Positions 43,700 to 57,989 of a stretch of DNA of 64,000 nt are shown here, one piece after another. The notes below the pieces were generated by a model that ran no database searches, had not been told where the DNA came from, and saw nothing but the letters and a program-made list of their open reading frames with translations. The first letter of the stretch is position 1; every line of letters starts with the position of its first letter. A program made the translations under genes and the position numbers. Source of the stretch: Streptomyces sp. NA04227 (lineage in GTDB: Bacteria > Actinomycetota > Actinomycetes > Streptomycetales > Streptomycetaceae); NCBI RefSeq assembly GCF_013364195.1, contig NZ_CP054918.1, forward strand, positions 3,895,001-3,959,000. Direction: 5' to 3'.

Positions 43700-46540
43700 T
43701 CAAAGTTCCTCGACTCCCACCTCGGAGAGGGCGATGGTGCGCTCACCGAGCCGGCAACGCCAACCACCATCGGCAGGAGTCAGCACCAGCAAACCCACTT
43801 CCCGCAGCAGAGGCTGCTTGCGCCAGTCGGCGGGGTACTCGACGCCGCCGTCACGCAGCCACCTTCCGGGCACCGGCACCAGATGGGCCATCACCTCGGC
43901 GGTGTCCTGACGAGAGGGCCGGGGCCCTTCCGGCAGGGCTACGGTGCCGGACTCGTCCAGCGTCCAGGCACCGTCCGGCTGCGCGTACACGCACACCACC
44001 CGGCCGGTGTCCGCACCTAGGCGTGTGGTGAGCAGTTCTTCGCTCACTCCCTCGACCTGTCGACTGATGAGGTGCAGGTTGCCCTGAATGTTTCCCGGGC
44101 CGTCGATGGCCACTGTCTGCGCCAGGCTCGTCTTGGCCATCTGGGACGCAAGTCGTTCCCCGTCCAGATCCCGCAACTCGCGTCCGACCGCAGCCTCCAA
44201 GTCGTCGACAAAGTCCGGCGCATAGACAGCGTCCACGAGCTCCTGCACTCCGCCGGGGACCGCGATGCCCCCACCCGCACGCTCCTTCAACAGCAGGGAT
44301 GTACGCAGCAGCAGGCTGGTGTCGTACACCGACCCCCACGACCTCGGGCGCATCCGGCCCTCAGGAGCGACGAACGGATCCAGCACAACTACTCGCGGAG
44401 CGTCCTCGACCGCGGCCCATGCCGGTCTGCCTGCGCTGCCTCGATGGTGACGCCGGCAGCGCCCTGCCCGCTGCAGCAGTTGGGCCAGCGGAGCCAGGTC
44501 GCTGATGACCATGTCGAAGTCGAGGTCGAGGGACTGCTCCACCACCTGCGTGGCCACCAGCACCGAGGCCTCACGCACTGGATGCTCGCCTCCCGGCTCC
44601 GGCTTGCCGTAGGCGCGCTCGCACTCGGCGGCGGTCTCCTGACGTACGCGGGCGGGGAAGCGGGAGTGCAGCAGCCGCACCCCGCCCGAGCGTCGGGCGA
44701 GTTCAGGGAAGGCTGCGCGGATGTCACGAAAAGTCGCCTGAGCCTCGGCGACGGTCGTGCAGCACACCAGCGCCGTCCCCCCGCCCTCGACAACCTGCCG
44801 GAGTTCCTCGCGCACGGCAGCGCGGCGCCCATCTGTCGCGGCAGAGCCGCCCGGTTCACCGTCGCGCACGTCCCAGGCCACCGGTCGCACGACGACACCG
44901 AGGGTGCGGGGCCTTCCTGTCGCGGTACTCCTGGGCGCCGAGACCTCACCGGTCACCGCTCCCGCGTACAGCCACCCCGGGTACGCCGGCTCGACCGGCA
45001 CCGCCTCGGTGAACCCCGCACCGCGCCGGTACGCGTTCACCAACGAGGCCGCCACCTGGCCCGTCAACGTCGCCGAAAGGAGAACCACGGGCGCCCGCAT
45101 CGCGCCCAACCACTCCAGCAGTACCAACAGCAGCTTGTGCATCCACGGGCCGTAGGCGTGGGCCTCGTCGACCACGAACACCTTCTCGTGCAGCCCGAAC
45201 AGGCGCAGCATGTTGTAGCGCAGCGGCAGCACACCGGCCAGGACCTGGTCGACGGTGCCCACCGACAACGGCGCCAATAAGCCGCGGTACCTCCCGCGAA
45301 CCCAGTCCCCGGCAGCTACCGAGGTGGCCGCGTCCAGGGAGAGCTGCACGGCTTGATCGTCGGGCGGCGGGGTGTAGTCCGGGTTCAGCCAGGCCATCGA
45401 GTGCAGCAGCGTCAACGCCCGCTGCCCGGACAACGCCGACTCGGCGAACGAGCGCACCCTCGCATACATGGCGTCAGCCGTCGCCATCGTCGGCAGCGCC
45501 ACGTACATCCCCCGTGCCCCTGCCGCCCGCCCCAGCACCGACGAGGCGAACAGCGCCGCCTCGGTCTTCCCGTCCCCTGTCGGCGCCGTCACCAGCAGCA
45601 CGCCCGGGCCGTGCGTCTGCACCAACTCGGGAAGGTGCTCGACGAGGTCAGCCTGGAGCGGGTTCGGCACAAACGGGAACATCCCGCTGAAGCTGCTTTC
45701 GGTGAACTCGGCTCGCCCCAGTCGTGCCGCGCCGACCAGTGAGGGAGCCGCCGCTACCGCACGCGCGAAATGGGCGTCCACCTCCCCCGGAGTGCCTCGC
45801 CAGCCGTTCGCGCCCCGTACCGAGTCGATCGCGGCGGTGTCGCTGGCCAGCCAGTCCGCACACACCACAAGTCCGGTCAGCACAACGGCCAGGTCAGCCG
45901 ACAAGGCGCCCGCGGGCACTGCTGCCGCGCCAGTGACCCGCCGCAACTCCTCCAGGTGACGGCGCCGCTGAACCGCCCACCCTCCCGCACCCAGACCAGG
46001 TTCGTACGAGGCGGGCGCCCGCATCTCGCCCGTCGTCATCTTCCGTCCGAACAGCCCATGATGCCCGCCGAGCAACTGCCCGACCCACTGCGCCAACGCG
46101 GCCCCGCTGCCACCCCGCTGCGCAGCGACGCGCCGGTTCGGATAACCCACCTCTTCGAGCAGCGAGCCCAACGACCAGTGCGTCGCCATCTCGTGACGCA
46201 TACCGGCGCCCGGCACGTGCGCGTACTCCGGCAGGCTGCACACCGCCGCGAAAAGTGCGGGCACCTGCACCTGGAAGGCGGGCGACACCTTCCCCAGATC
46301 GTGCAGCCCCGCCCAGAACGACAGGACCGCCCGACACTGCACTTCCGAAAGCCCCAACTGCTCGGCGAACCGCTCCCGAGCCCGGGTTTCCAGCAGCTCG
46401 TCCCACAGCACGCCGAACGTCGCAGCCACGTCCAGCAGATGGCACATCACGGGGTATGGCTCAGCCAGCCCGTGCTCCTTGCCCCATAGTCGTCCATCCG
46501 GCAACACAACTGAATGTAAGGATTCTTGACGCTCAGTCAT
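43700..46540 (-). CDS. cas3: CRISPR nuclease-helicase Cas3 (HD plus DExH helicase)
   Basis: 946 residues from ATG 46540; a GTG 24 bases earlier is possible. The N-terminal HD nuclease domain has His in 'MCHLLDVA' and the His-Asp pair in 'FWAGLHDLGKVSPAFQ'. The helicase part has Walker A 'APTGDGKTEAAL', the DEAH box 'VVDEAHAYG', 'LLSATLTG', and the C-terminal half of the motor ('ATQVVEQSLDLDFD', 'QRAGRCRRH'). It degrades DNA unwound by Cascade. First gene of the cas operon and divergent from array 2. Confidence 0.97.
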   Translation of the reverse strand: MTERQESLHSVVLPDGRLWGKEHGLAEPYPVMCHLLDVAATFGVLWDELLETRARERFAEQLGLSEVQCRAVLSFWAGLHDLGKVSPAFQVQVPALFAAVCSLPEYAHVPGAGMRHEMATHWSLGSLLEEVGYPNRRVAAQRGGSGAALAQWVGQLLGGHHGLFGRKMTTGEMRAPASYEPGLGAGGWAVQRRRHLEELRRVTGAAAVPAGALSADLAVVLTGLVVCADWLASDTAAIDSVRGANGWRGTPGEVDAHFARAVAAAPSLVGAARLGRAEFTESSFSGMFPFVPNPLQADLVEHLPELVQTHGPGVLLVTAPTGDGKTEAALFASSVLGRAAGARGMYVALPTMATADAMYARVRSFAESALSGQRALTLLHSMAWLNPDYTPPPDDQAVQLSLDAATSVAAGDWVRGRYRGLLAPLSVGTVDQVLAGVLPLRYNMLRLFGLHEKVFVVDEAHAYGPWMHKLLLVLLEWLGAMRAPVVLLSATLTGQVAASLVNAYRRGAGFTEAVPVEPAYPGWLYAGAVTGEVSAPRSTATGRPRTLGVVVRPVAWDVRDGEPGGSAATDGRRAAVREELRQVVEGGGTALVCCTTVAEAQATFRDIRAAFPELARRSGGVRLLHSRFPARVRQETAAECERAYGKPEPGGEHPVREASVLVATQVVEQSLDLDFDMVISDLAPLAQLLQRAGRCRRHHRGSAGRPAWAAVEDAPRVVVLDPFVAPEGRMRPRSWGSVYDTSLLLRTSLLLKERAGGGIAVPGGVQELVDAVYAPDFVDDLEAAVGRELRDLDGERLASQMAKTSLAQTVAIDGPGNIQGNLHLISRQVEGVSEELLTTRLGADTGRVVCVYAQPDGAWTLDESGTVALPEGPRPSRQDTAEVMAHLVPVPGRWLRDGGVEYPADWRKQPLLREVGLLVLTPADGGWRCRLGERTIALSEVGVEEL

Positions 46541-46710
46541 GTCACAGGTCCTATCAGCCCGCACTGACAGCGCGAGCCGATCAGGCCATTCCCACGCTCC
46601 GGGGGATCACGGCGCCTACAGTGCACATCATGCGTACTGCCCACCGGCTGCCCAGTGCCGCTCCTGGCAATGAAATGGCAAAGCCCGTCTGACGTCGCAG
46701 GTCAGGAAGT
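46541..46710 (+). promoter_or_regulatory. Leader of array 2 and divergent cas3 promoter region
   Basis: 170 bases between the cas3 start and the first repeat of array 2, with no gene. The part from about 46620 to the repeat would serve as the array leader. The half nearest cas3 holds its promoter. Confidence 0.6.
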
Positions 46711-47288
46711 GTGTTCTCCGCGCGAGCGGAGGTGAGCCGGTGGCCTTCAGTTGTCCGGCAGCGTCGGCGATGTGTTCTCCGCGCGAGCGGAGGTGAGCCG
46801 GATCTCTGGCGCGTCTGGCAGATGAACGGCCTGTGTTCTCCGCGCGAGCGGAGGTGAGCCGTTCCACGGGGAGCGGTACAAGGACTTCGCGGAGTGTTCT
46901 CCGCGCGAGCGGAGGTGAGCCGACGTCCTCGCCTCGCATGACCACAGCGATCGCGTGTTCTCCGCGCGAGCGGAGGTGAGCCGGAGGCTGGGGAGGATCT
47001 CGGACCAGTCGGCCGGTGTTCTCCGCGCGAGCGGAGGTGAGCCGTGGGCCTGGATCGCCCATCCCTTCCGCTCCCGGTGTTCTCCGCGCGAGCGGAGGTG
47101 AGCCGACGGCCATCAGCAGCCAGCCGAACGGCGCCATGTGTTCTCCGTGCGAGCGGAGGTGAGCCGAACTGCGCTCTTTGCGTAGTGGCGAGCACTCAGT
47201 GTTCTCCGCGCGAGCGGAGGTGAGCCGTTGCGCTTCGTTTCGCCCATAAAGGAGGCGATGTGTTCTCCGCGCGAGCGGAGGTGAGTTG
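46711..47288 (+). CRISPR. Type I-E CRISPR array 2 (10 repeats, 9 spacers)
   Basis: 29-bp repeats start at 46711, 46772, 46833, 46894, 46955, 47016, 47077, 47138, 47199 and 47260, every 61 bases, with 32-bp spacers. The repeat begins GTGTTCTCCGCGCGAGCGGA and ends GGTGAGCCG. The copy at 47138 has one substitution, and the last is degenerate at its 3' end (GAGTTG), marking the trailer. Transcription runs rightward from the cas3 side. The repeat differs from that of array 1 at the fourth base and near the 3' end. Confidence 0.98.
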
Positions 47289-47637
47289 CTGGGGGTTCTG
47301 TCCATGCCAAGCGGGCCACGGCTGAGGCATCTACCGAACCCTGCGGGCCGTAGAACCCACTGGGGCCATCCTCCCCCGCCTATCGAGCGGGGGCTTGATA
47401 AGTGCGGCGTTCGGGGGGAAAGGCGAGCAGCACCCCGAACAGGACCTCCTCCTGCCCTCTGCTCGCCAGGACAACGACCGCACGGGCACCTGAGTCCGTC
47501 CGCCCCAGAGAACCCCTCGGCGGGGCGCTACGGGGGCTTCCCCGCGCTGGGAGAGATTGGGAGAAATCTTGGAGACGATCATGCTCCCCAACCCTCCCCG
47601 TACCTCGCCAGACCAACGCAGACCAACACCCGGATCC
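47289..47637. other. Intergenic region between array 2 and tRNA-Ile
   Basis: About 350 bases with open frames on both strands but no protein-like composition or start signals. It contains a small hairpin (CCTCCCC...GGGG at about 47365-47395) and no recognisable gene. Confidence 0.5.
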
Positions 47638-47651
47638 CACGGCACAACAAA

Positions 47652-47685
47652 AAGAGGGCGCTCCCACCAGGGGAAACGCCCTCTT
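47652..47685 (-). terminator. tRNA-Ile terminator hairpin
   Basis: The stem AGAGGGCG/CGCCCTCT with an internal CTCCC/GGG pairing, downstream of the tRNA on the minus strand and followed there by T residues. A near-identical copy lies at about 34571-34605. Confidence 0.8.
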
Positions 47686-47702
47686 CTGCTGCACTGCTTC
47701 TG

Positions 47703-47776
47703 TGGGGCTAACAGGATTTGAACCTGTGGCCTCATCCTTATCAGGGATGCGCTCTAACCAACTGAGCTATAGCCCC
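47703..47776 (-). tRNA. tRNA-Ile (anticodon GAT)
   Basis: A 74-base cloverleaf on the minus strand: acceptor GGGGCTA paired with TAGCCCC, D-arm AGCTCAGTTGGTTAGAGC, anticodon loop CTGATAA, T-arm ACAGGTTCAAATCCTGT. CCA is not encoded. It is the intact target of the integrations that left copies at 34624 and 36548. Confidence 0.97.
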
Positions 47777-47989
47777 GCCGCGCTCTGCGCGCTGACTCGA
47801 GAAGATTAGCGCACGACCTGCGCAGTCCCAAAATCGATAGTCGGGGCGGTGAACCCGAGGCCTTCCGTGGCTCTGTCCTGCGCTTCTGCCGTTCGCCGGG
47901 ACGTTGTCCGAGACGCTCCCGCAGGCGTTGTCCGGGCCGCTCCCGCAAGCGCCGTCCCGACCACTCCCGCGACCACTTCGCTCCTGCCC

Positions 47990-48661
47990 CTACTCATCCT
48001 CCGCCAACGTCAGCTCAACGCCGCCCACGAAGCCCGCGGAGAGGTTGTAGATGAAGGCGCCGAGGGTGGCGAGGGCGGTGGCGAGGACGACGTCGATGGC
48101 TGCGATGACCGAGGTGAAGACGAGGACGCGCGGCAGGGAGAGGAAGGACTGGAGGTCGAAGCCGTTGGACTCGTTGGAGCCGGTGGCCTCGGAGATGGTG
48201 CCGCCGACGGTGGAGAAGACGCCCATGGCGTCCATGACCATCCACAGGACGGCGGAGGCGACGATGGTGCAGATGCCGAGGGCGATGGAGAGCAGGAAGC
48301 TCACCTTCATCACCGACCAGGGGTCGGCCTTCGCCACCCGCAGCCGGGCCTTGCGGGTGCGGGGAGTGGTGCGGGTCCCGGCCGGAGTGCGGGGCTTGCG
48401 GACGGCGCCGTCCTGCTGGGACTGGTAGGCCTGCGGCGGGTGGTACGGGCCCGCGGGGGCCTGCGGCGGACGTTCGCCGGGCAGCGCGCCCGAGTACTGC
48501 TGGCCCTCGGCGCCTCGGGTTTCGGTCACGGCCTGCTCCTGGGGCTCATGGGAGTCGTGGGTGACGGGTCCAGCGGCCGTCGTGTGGCCACGGGCGCGGG
48601 CGGTACCCGCGGATCCAGACGGTAGTGCCGAATCCGTTTCGGCGCCCGTGGCCTTGCTCAC
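47990..48661 (-). CDS. DUF3566 membrane protein
   Basis: 223 residues from GTG 48661, which has GAGGAG about nine bases upstream. An earlier in-frame GTG (48691, 7 bases after the gyrA stop) lacks such a site. A disordered Pro/Gln-rich N-terminal half is followed by the DUF3566 domain, which has two membrane segments ('SFLLSIALGICTIVASAVLWMVM' and 'TSVIAAIDVVLATALATLGAFIYNL'). This is a conserved actinobacterial gene directly downstream of gyrA. Function unknown. Confidence 0.88.
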   Translation of the reverse strand: MSKATGAETDSALPSGSAGTARARGHTTAAGPVTHDSHEPQEQAVTETRGAEGQQYSGALPGERPPQAPAGPYHPPQAYQSQQDGAVRKPRTPAGTRTTPRTRKARLRVAKADPWSVMKVSFLLSIALGICTIVASAVLWMVMDAMGVFSTVGGTISEATGSNESNGFDLQSFLSLPRVLVFTSVIAAIDVVLATALATLGAFIYNLSAGFVGGVELTLAEDE

Positions 48662-48697
48662 GACGGTGCTCTCCTCGTACTGCTCGGGCACTTGGGC

Positions 48698-51319
<2,622 letters not shown>

Positions 51320-51375
51320 GGCCGTACTGGATCCTTTCGGACTGTGCTGAAGCGGGTACCCGTCCGGTGACCGGC

Positions 51376-53514
<2,139 letters not shown>

Positions 53515-53767
53515 TTAGCCTGTTTTTGAACCTGATCAAGCCTGGGACAGCGTTACTCGACGGGACCCACTGGCGTGGCGACGAGGATTTGGCTGTCAGT
53601 CTACCGGTACCGCCGACACTGATGGGGCTTTGCCGGTACCTGAGGACGCATGTGCCGCCCTGAACCGGCCTCATCCGACTCCCCATATACGGAGCGGGGG
53701 CCCAAGAGGCTCACAGCGGCACTCAGCGCTTCGAGGTGTCAACCCCCAGCTACGGAGCTTTCCGACC

Positions 53768-54391
53768 TCATCCGTAGGTGTCGCCCGGGCCCTTGCTGCC
53801 GGGCGCGCGAAGGCTTCCGTAGCGCCGCGGACCACCGCCGGGACCGCGTACCGAGATCAGTCGTACGGTGCCGTGGCCCAGGTCCTCGTTGAGGCGCGCG
53901 ACCAGTTGCGGGGCCAGCAGGCGCAGTTGGGTCGCCCAGGCGGTGGAGTCGCACTGGACGGTCAGGACGCGGTCCTTGTCGGGTGTGCTCGCGTCCCCAG
54001 GACCCTCGGAGTAGCTCACCGGGACGCAGTGCCGGGCCAGATCGGGGCCGACGATCTGCGGCCAGCGGCCCATCACCCCGCCGACCGCGGCCGGGGTCTC
54101 CCAGCCGCGCTCGGAGATCAGCCTGTTGATGGCGGCGCCGAGCGGCAGCGGGTCGCGTCCGTCGGCGCGCGCGCCGGAGCGCAGACCGCCCCCGCGCCGG
54201 GCCTGCTTCTTCTGCTTCGCCGCGTCCCCGCGGGCGCGCGCCTGTTCCTTGGCGGCGCGCAGCGCGACCCGGGCCAGATCGACCCCGCTCGGCTCGGCGG
54301 GCGCGCCCGTGGGATCGGCGGGTGCGCCGGGGCGCCCGCTCTTGTCCGCGCCCCCGTTGTGCTCCTGTGCGCGCTCCTGCCGTTCGCTCAC
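53768..54391 (-). CDS. DUF721 / DciA-type protein
   Basis: 207 residues starting at GTG 54391, which overlaps the recF stop (GTGA). A basic, disordered N-terminus precedes the DUF721 domain ('[44 protein letters not shown]', '[30 protein letters not shown]'). DUF721 includes DciA, the ancestral loader of the replicative helicase in bacteria without DnaC, which fits the oriC setting. Confidence 0.92.
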   Translation of the reverse strand: MSERQERAQEHNGGADKSGRPGAPADPTGAPAEPSGVDLARVALRAAKEQARARGDAAKQKKQARRGGGLRSGARADGRDPLPLGAAINRLISERGWETPAAVGGVMGRWPQIVGPDLARHCVPVSYSEGPGDASTPDKDRVLTVQCDSTAWATQLRLLAPQLVARLNEDLGHGTVRLISVRGPGGGPRRYGSLRAPGSKGPGDTYG

Positions 54392-55554
54392 GCCCGGCTC
54401 ACCTCGCCGTCGCCGACCCGGAACCGCGCCCCGCGCAGCACCCCGGGCACGTCCTCGTCCACCGCCGCCGTCACCAGGACCTGCTCGCCGGGGGCGACCA
54501 GTTCCGCGAGCCGGTCGCGGCGGCGCGCGTCGAGTTCCGCGAAGACGTCGTCCAGGATCAGCACCGGCTCGCCCTCCCGGCGCCCGCCCTCGGCCACCGG
54601 CTCCTCGCTCGCGTACGGGCTCTCCGCGCGCAACAGGTCGTACGAGGCCAGCCGGAGCGCCAGCGCGTACGACCAGGACTCGCCGTGGCTCGCGTAGCCC
54701 TTGGCGGGCAGTTGGCCCAGCTTGAGGAGCAGGTCGTCGCGGTGCGGTCCGGCGAGGGTGACCCCGCGTTCGACCTCCTGGGTGCGCACCTCGGCGAGCG
54801 CGGCGAGCAGTTGCTCGTACAGCTCCTCGCGGCTGTGTCCCTCGCCGGGCGCGGAGGGCTTGTACTCCAGGCCCAACGGGCCGCCGCCGGGCGCCAGTTG
54901 CTCGTAGGCCTTGTCCGCGAGCGGTTGCAGTGCCGCGATCAGCGAGAGCCGCTGGGCGAGGAGTTCGGCGCCCGCGCGGGCGAGGTGCTGGTCCCAGACC
55001 TCCAGGGTGGACATGTCCATCTTGCGTCCGGCGTGCCGGCGGGCCAGGGCCGCGGACTTCAGCAGGGTGTTGCGCTGCTTGAGCACCCGGTCGTAGTCGG
55101 AGCGGACCCCGGCCATCCGCGGTGAGCGCATGGTGACCAGCTCGTCCAGGAACCGGCGCCGCTCGCCCGGGTCGCCCTTGACCAGTGCCAGGTCCTCCGG
55201 CGCGAACAGCACGGTGCGCAGGATGCCGAGTACGTCACGCGGTCTGACCTGCGAGGACCGGTTGATCCTGGCGCGGTTGGCGCGGCCCGGGTTCAGCTCA
55301 AGCTCGATGAGCTGCTGCCGCTCGCCCTGGCGCACCGCGCCCCGGATCACGGCCCGTTCGGCACCGGCGCGCACCAGCGGGGCGTCCGAGGAGACCCGGT
55401 GGCTGGAGAGGTTGGCGAGATAGCCGACCGCCTCCACGAGGTTGGTCTTGCCCTGCCCGTTGGGACCCACGAACGCGGTGACGCCCGGGTCGAGCGCCAC
55501 CTCGGCCCGGGCGTACGAGCGGAAGTCGGCGAGCGACAGATGAGTGACATGCAC
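54388..55554 (-). CDS. recF: DNA recombination/repair ATPase RecF
   Basis: 388 residues. Walker A '[16 protein letters not shown]' follows the RecF N-terminus '[16 protein letters not shown]'. The ABC signature and Walker B come late ('[12 protein letters not shown]', '[16 protein letters not shown]'). RecF helps load RecA at gaps. GTG 55554. Coupled to the DUF721 gene downstream. Confidence 0.98.
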   Translation of the reverse strand: MHVTHLSLADFRSYARAEVALDPGVTAFVGPNGQGKTNLVEAVGYLANLSSHRVSSDAPLVRAGAERAVIRGAVRQGERQQLIELELNPGRANRARINRSSQVRPRDVLGILRTVLFAPEDLALVKGDPGERRRFLDELVTMRSPRMAGVRSDYDRVLKQRNTLLKSAALARRHAGRKMDMSTLEVWDQHLARAGAELLAQRLSLIAALQPLADKAYEQLAPGGGPLGLEYKPSAPGEGHSREELYEQLLAALAEVRTQEVERGVTLAGPHRDDLLLKLGQLPAKGYASHGESWSYALALRLASYDLLRAESPYASEEPVAEGGRREGEPVLILDDVFAELDARRRDRLAELVAPGEQVLVTAAVDEDVPGVLRGARFRVGDGEVSRA

Positions 55555-55674
55555 GGCCGTGCACCGACCTCCCCCAAGGTGTGGACAGTCCCCGGCGGGG
55601 GCTGTGCGTAACGCGTGATCCCTGTGGACAACTTCTTGCGAACGCCGACGACGAACGCCGGCTCACGCGACGGC

Positions 55675-56565
55675 TCAGGCGCCGCCGGGCTTGTTCTTCT
55701 CCACCGCGTGCCCGCCGAACTGGTTGCGCAGCGCGGCGATCATCTTCATCTGCGGGGAGTCCTCCTGGCGGGAGGCGAAGCGCGCGAAGAGCGAGGCGGT
55801 GATGGCGGGCAGCGGCACCGCGTTGTCGATGGCCGCTTCCACGGTCCACCGGCCCTCGCCGGAGTCCTGTGCGTAACCGCGCAGCTGGTCCAGGTGCTCG
55901 TCGTCGTCGAGGGCGTTCACGGCGAGGTCGAGCAGCCAGGAACGGATGACCGTGCCCTCCTGCCAGGAGCGGAAGACCTCGCGCACGTCGGTCACCGAGT
56001 CGACCTTCTCCAGCAGCTCCCAGCCCTCGGCATAGGCCTGCATCATGGCGTACTCGATGCCGTTGTGGACCATCTTCGCGAAGTGGCCGGCGCCCACCTT
56101 TCCGGCGTGCACCGAGCCGAAGTCGCCCGCCGGCTTGAGGGCGTCGAAGACGGGCTGCACCTTGGCCACGTTCTCCGGGTCGCCGCCGTACATCAGGGCG
56201 TAGCCGTTCTCCAGGCCCCAGACGCCGCCGGAGACGCCGCAGTCGACGAACCCGATGCCGCGGGCGGCCAGTTCCTCGGCGTGCTTCTCGTCGTCGGTCC
56301 AGCGGGAGTTGCCGCCGTCCACCACCACGTCGCCGGGTTCGAGCAGCTCGGCGAGCGCGTCGACGGTGGACTGGGTGGCCTCACCGGCCGGGACCATCAC
56401 CCACACCACACGCGGGCCGCTCAGCCGCTGGACCAGTTCCTCCAGGCTGCCGACGTCCGCCACATCCGGGTTGCGGTCGTATCCGATGACGGTGTGGCCT
56501 GCGCGGCGGATGCGCTCGCGCATGTTGCCGCCCATCTTGCCGAGACCGACGAGACCGAGCTCCAT
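55675..56565 (-). CDS. gnd: 6-phosphogluconate dehydrogenase (short, decarboxylating type)
   Basis: 296 residues from ATG 56565 (AAGGAT upstream). NAD(P)-binding 'GLVGLGKMGGNMRERI', then 'VVDGGNSRWTDDEKHAEEL', 'DCGVSGGVWGLENGYALMYGG' and the catalytic Lys segment 'GAGHFAKMVHNGIEYAMMQ'. It oxidises 6-phosphogluconate to ribulose 5-phosphate. The short form lacks the long C-terminal domain of the E. coli enzyme. It sits between dnaN and recF, as is usual in streptomycetes. Confidence 0.96.
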   Translation of the reverse strand: MELGLVGLGKMGGNMRERIRRAGHTVIGYDRNPDVADVGSLEELVQRLSGPRVVWVMVPAGEATQSTVDALAELLEPGDVVVDGGNSRWTDDEKHAEELAARGIGFVDCGVSGGVWGLENGYALMYGGDPENVAKVQPVFDALKPAGDFGSVHAGKVGAGHFAKMVHNGIEYAMMQAYAEGWELLEKVDSVTDVREVFRSWQEGTVIRSWLLDLAVNALDDDEHLDQLRGYAQDSGEGRWTVEAAIDNAVPLPAITASLFARFASRQEDSPQMKMIAALRNQFGGHAVEKNKPGGA

Positions 56566-56703
56566 CAATGATCCTTAGGTTGCGGTGAGGCCTTCCCAGG
56601 GCACAGGAGTGCCCCGCCTCCGAGCCTAATCCCCAGGTCCGACGCACACTTGTGGGCTGAGCCGCTCAGGCGTACGGACCTGGGGACGCGCTGTCCTTCG
56701 GGC

Positions 56704-57834
56704 TCAGCCCGACAGACGCACCGGCATGATCAGGTACTTGTAGGCCTCGTCCGCCTCCGCGTCCACGGCGGGCTTGCCGCTCAGCAACGCGGGCTTGGTG
56801 GAGGTGGTGAACGACAGCTGGGCGACCGGGGAGTCGATGGCGCTCAGGCCGTCGAGCAGGAAGGTCGGGTTGAAGGCGATCGAGATGTCGTCGCCCTCCA
56901 GTTGGGCGTCGACCCTTTCCACAGCCTGTGCGTCGTCGCTGGAACCGGCCTCCAGGATCAGCACGCCCTGCTCGAAGCTCAGCCGCACCGGGGTGTTCCG
57001 CTCGGCGACCAGGGCCACACGCTTGACCGCCTCGACGAACGGGGGGGTCTCGATGACGGCCACCGAGTTGAACTCGGTCGGGAACAGGGTGCGGTACTTG
57101 GGCAGGTCGCCCTCGAGCAGCCGGGTGGTGGTACGGCGGCCCGCGCCCTCGAAGCCGATCAGGCCCTCGCCCGCGCCGGAGCCGGACAGTGCGATGGTCA
57201 CGCTGTCGCCGCTGGTCAGCGCCTTGGCGGTGTCGAGCAGCGTCTTCGCGGGCACCAGCGCGACCGCGGAGGAGTCCGGCACCTCGGGCTTCCACAGGAA
57301 CTCGCGGACGGCGAAGCGGTAGCGGTCGGTGGAGGCGAGCGTGACGGTGTCGCCCTCGATCTCGATCCGCACACCGGTGAGCACCGGCAGGGTGTCGTCG
57401 CGTCCGGCGGCGATGGCGACCTGGGCGGCGGCCGAGGCGAAGACCTCGCCGGGGACGGTGCCGGTGGCGGTGGGCATCTGCGGCAGGGCCGGGTACTCCT
57501 CCACAGGCAGTGTGTGGAGCGTGAAGCGGGACGAGCCGCAGACCACCGTGGCCCGTACACCGTCGGTGGAAATCTCCACCGGGCGGTTGGGCAGGGCACG
57601 GCAGATGTCTGCGAGCAGGCGGCCGGAGACGAGGACCGTGCCCTCTTCCTCGATCTCGGCGTCCACCGAGACCCGTGCCGAGACCTCGTAGTCGAAGCCG
57701 GACAGGCTCAGGGCCCCGTCCTCCGCCTTCAGCAGCAGGCCCGCCAGGACCGGCGCCGGCGGCCGGGCCGGGAGACTGCGCGCCGCCCAGGCCACCGCCT
57801 CCGCGAGTACGTCGCGTTCCACCCGGATCTTCAC
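56704..57834 (-). CDS. dnaN: DNA polymerase III beta subunit (sliding clamp)
   Basis: 376 residues from GTG 57834 with AGGAGG upstream. The three clamp domains are visible ('VERDVLAEAVAWAARSLPARPPAPVLAGLLL', 'DTLPVLTGVRIEIEGDTVTLASTDRYRFAV' and the terminal 'YKYLIMPVRL'). It tethers polymerase III to DNA. It borders oriC. Confidence 0.99.
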   Translation of the reverse strand: MKIRVERDVLAEAVAWAARSLPARPPAPVLAGLLLKAEDGALSLSGFDYEVSARVSVDAEIEEEGTVLVSGRLLADICRALPNRPVEISTDGVRATVVCGSSRFTLHTLPVEEYPALPQMPTATGTVPGEVFASAAAQVAIAAGRDDTLPVLTGVRIEIEGDTVTLASTDRYRFAVREFLWKPEVPDSSAVALVPAKTLLDTAKALTSGDSVTIALSGSGAGEGLIGFEGAGRRTTTRLLEGDLPKYRTLFPTEFNSVAVIETPPFVEAVKRVALVAERNTPVRLSFEQGVLILEAGSSDDAQAVERVDAQLEGDDISIAFNPTFLLDGLSAIDSPVAQLSFTTSTKPALLSGKPAVDAEADEAYKYLIMPVRLSG

Positions 57835-57989
57835 CGTAAGCCGCCTCCTGCTGTTCGCCTGGCTGCTCTCGCCCTGCTGTCTGTCTGGTCTCGTCGTCCG
57901 ACGCCGTGTCCCCGGCTTCCGGGAGGGAACACCCGGAACAGCGAGGAGCAACGGGGACCAGTCTGACGCACCTCGCTGACAGTCGTTGC

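Noticed and set aside
47289..47637. A gene between array 2 and tRNA-Ile
   Set aside because: Open frames on both strands are short, Pro/Arg-rich and lack starts with ribosome-binding sites.
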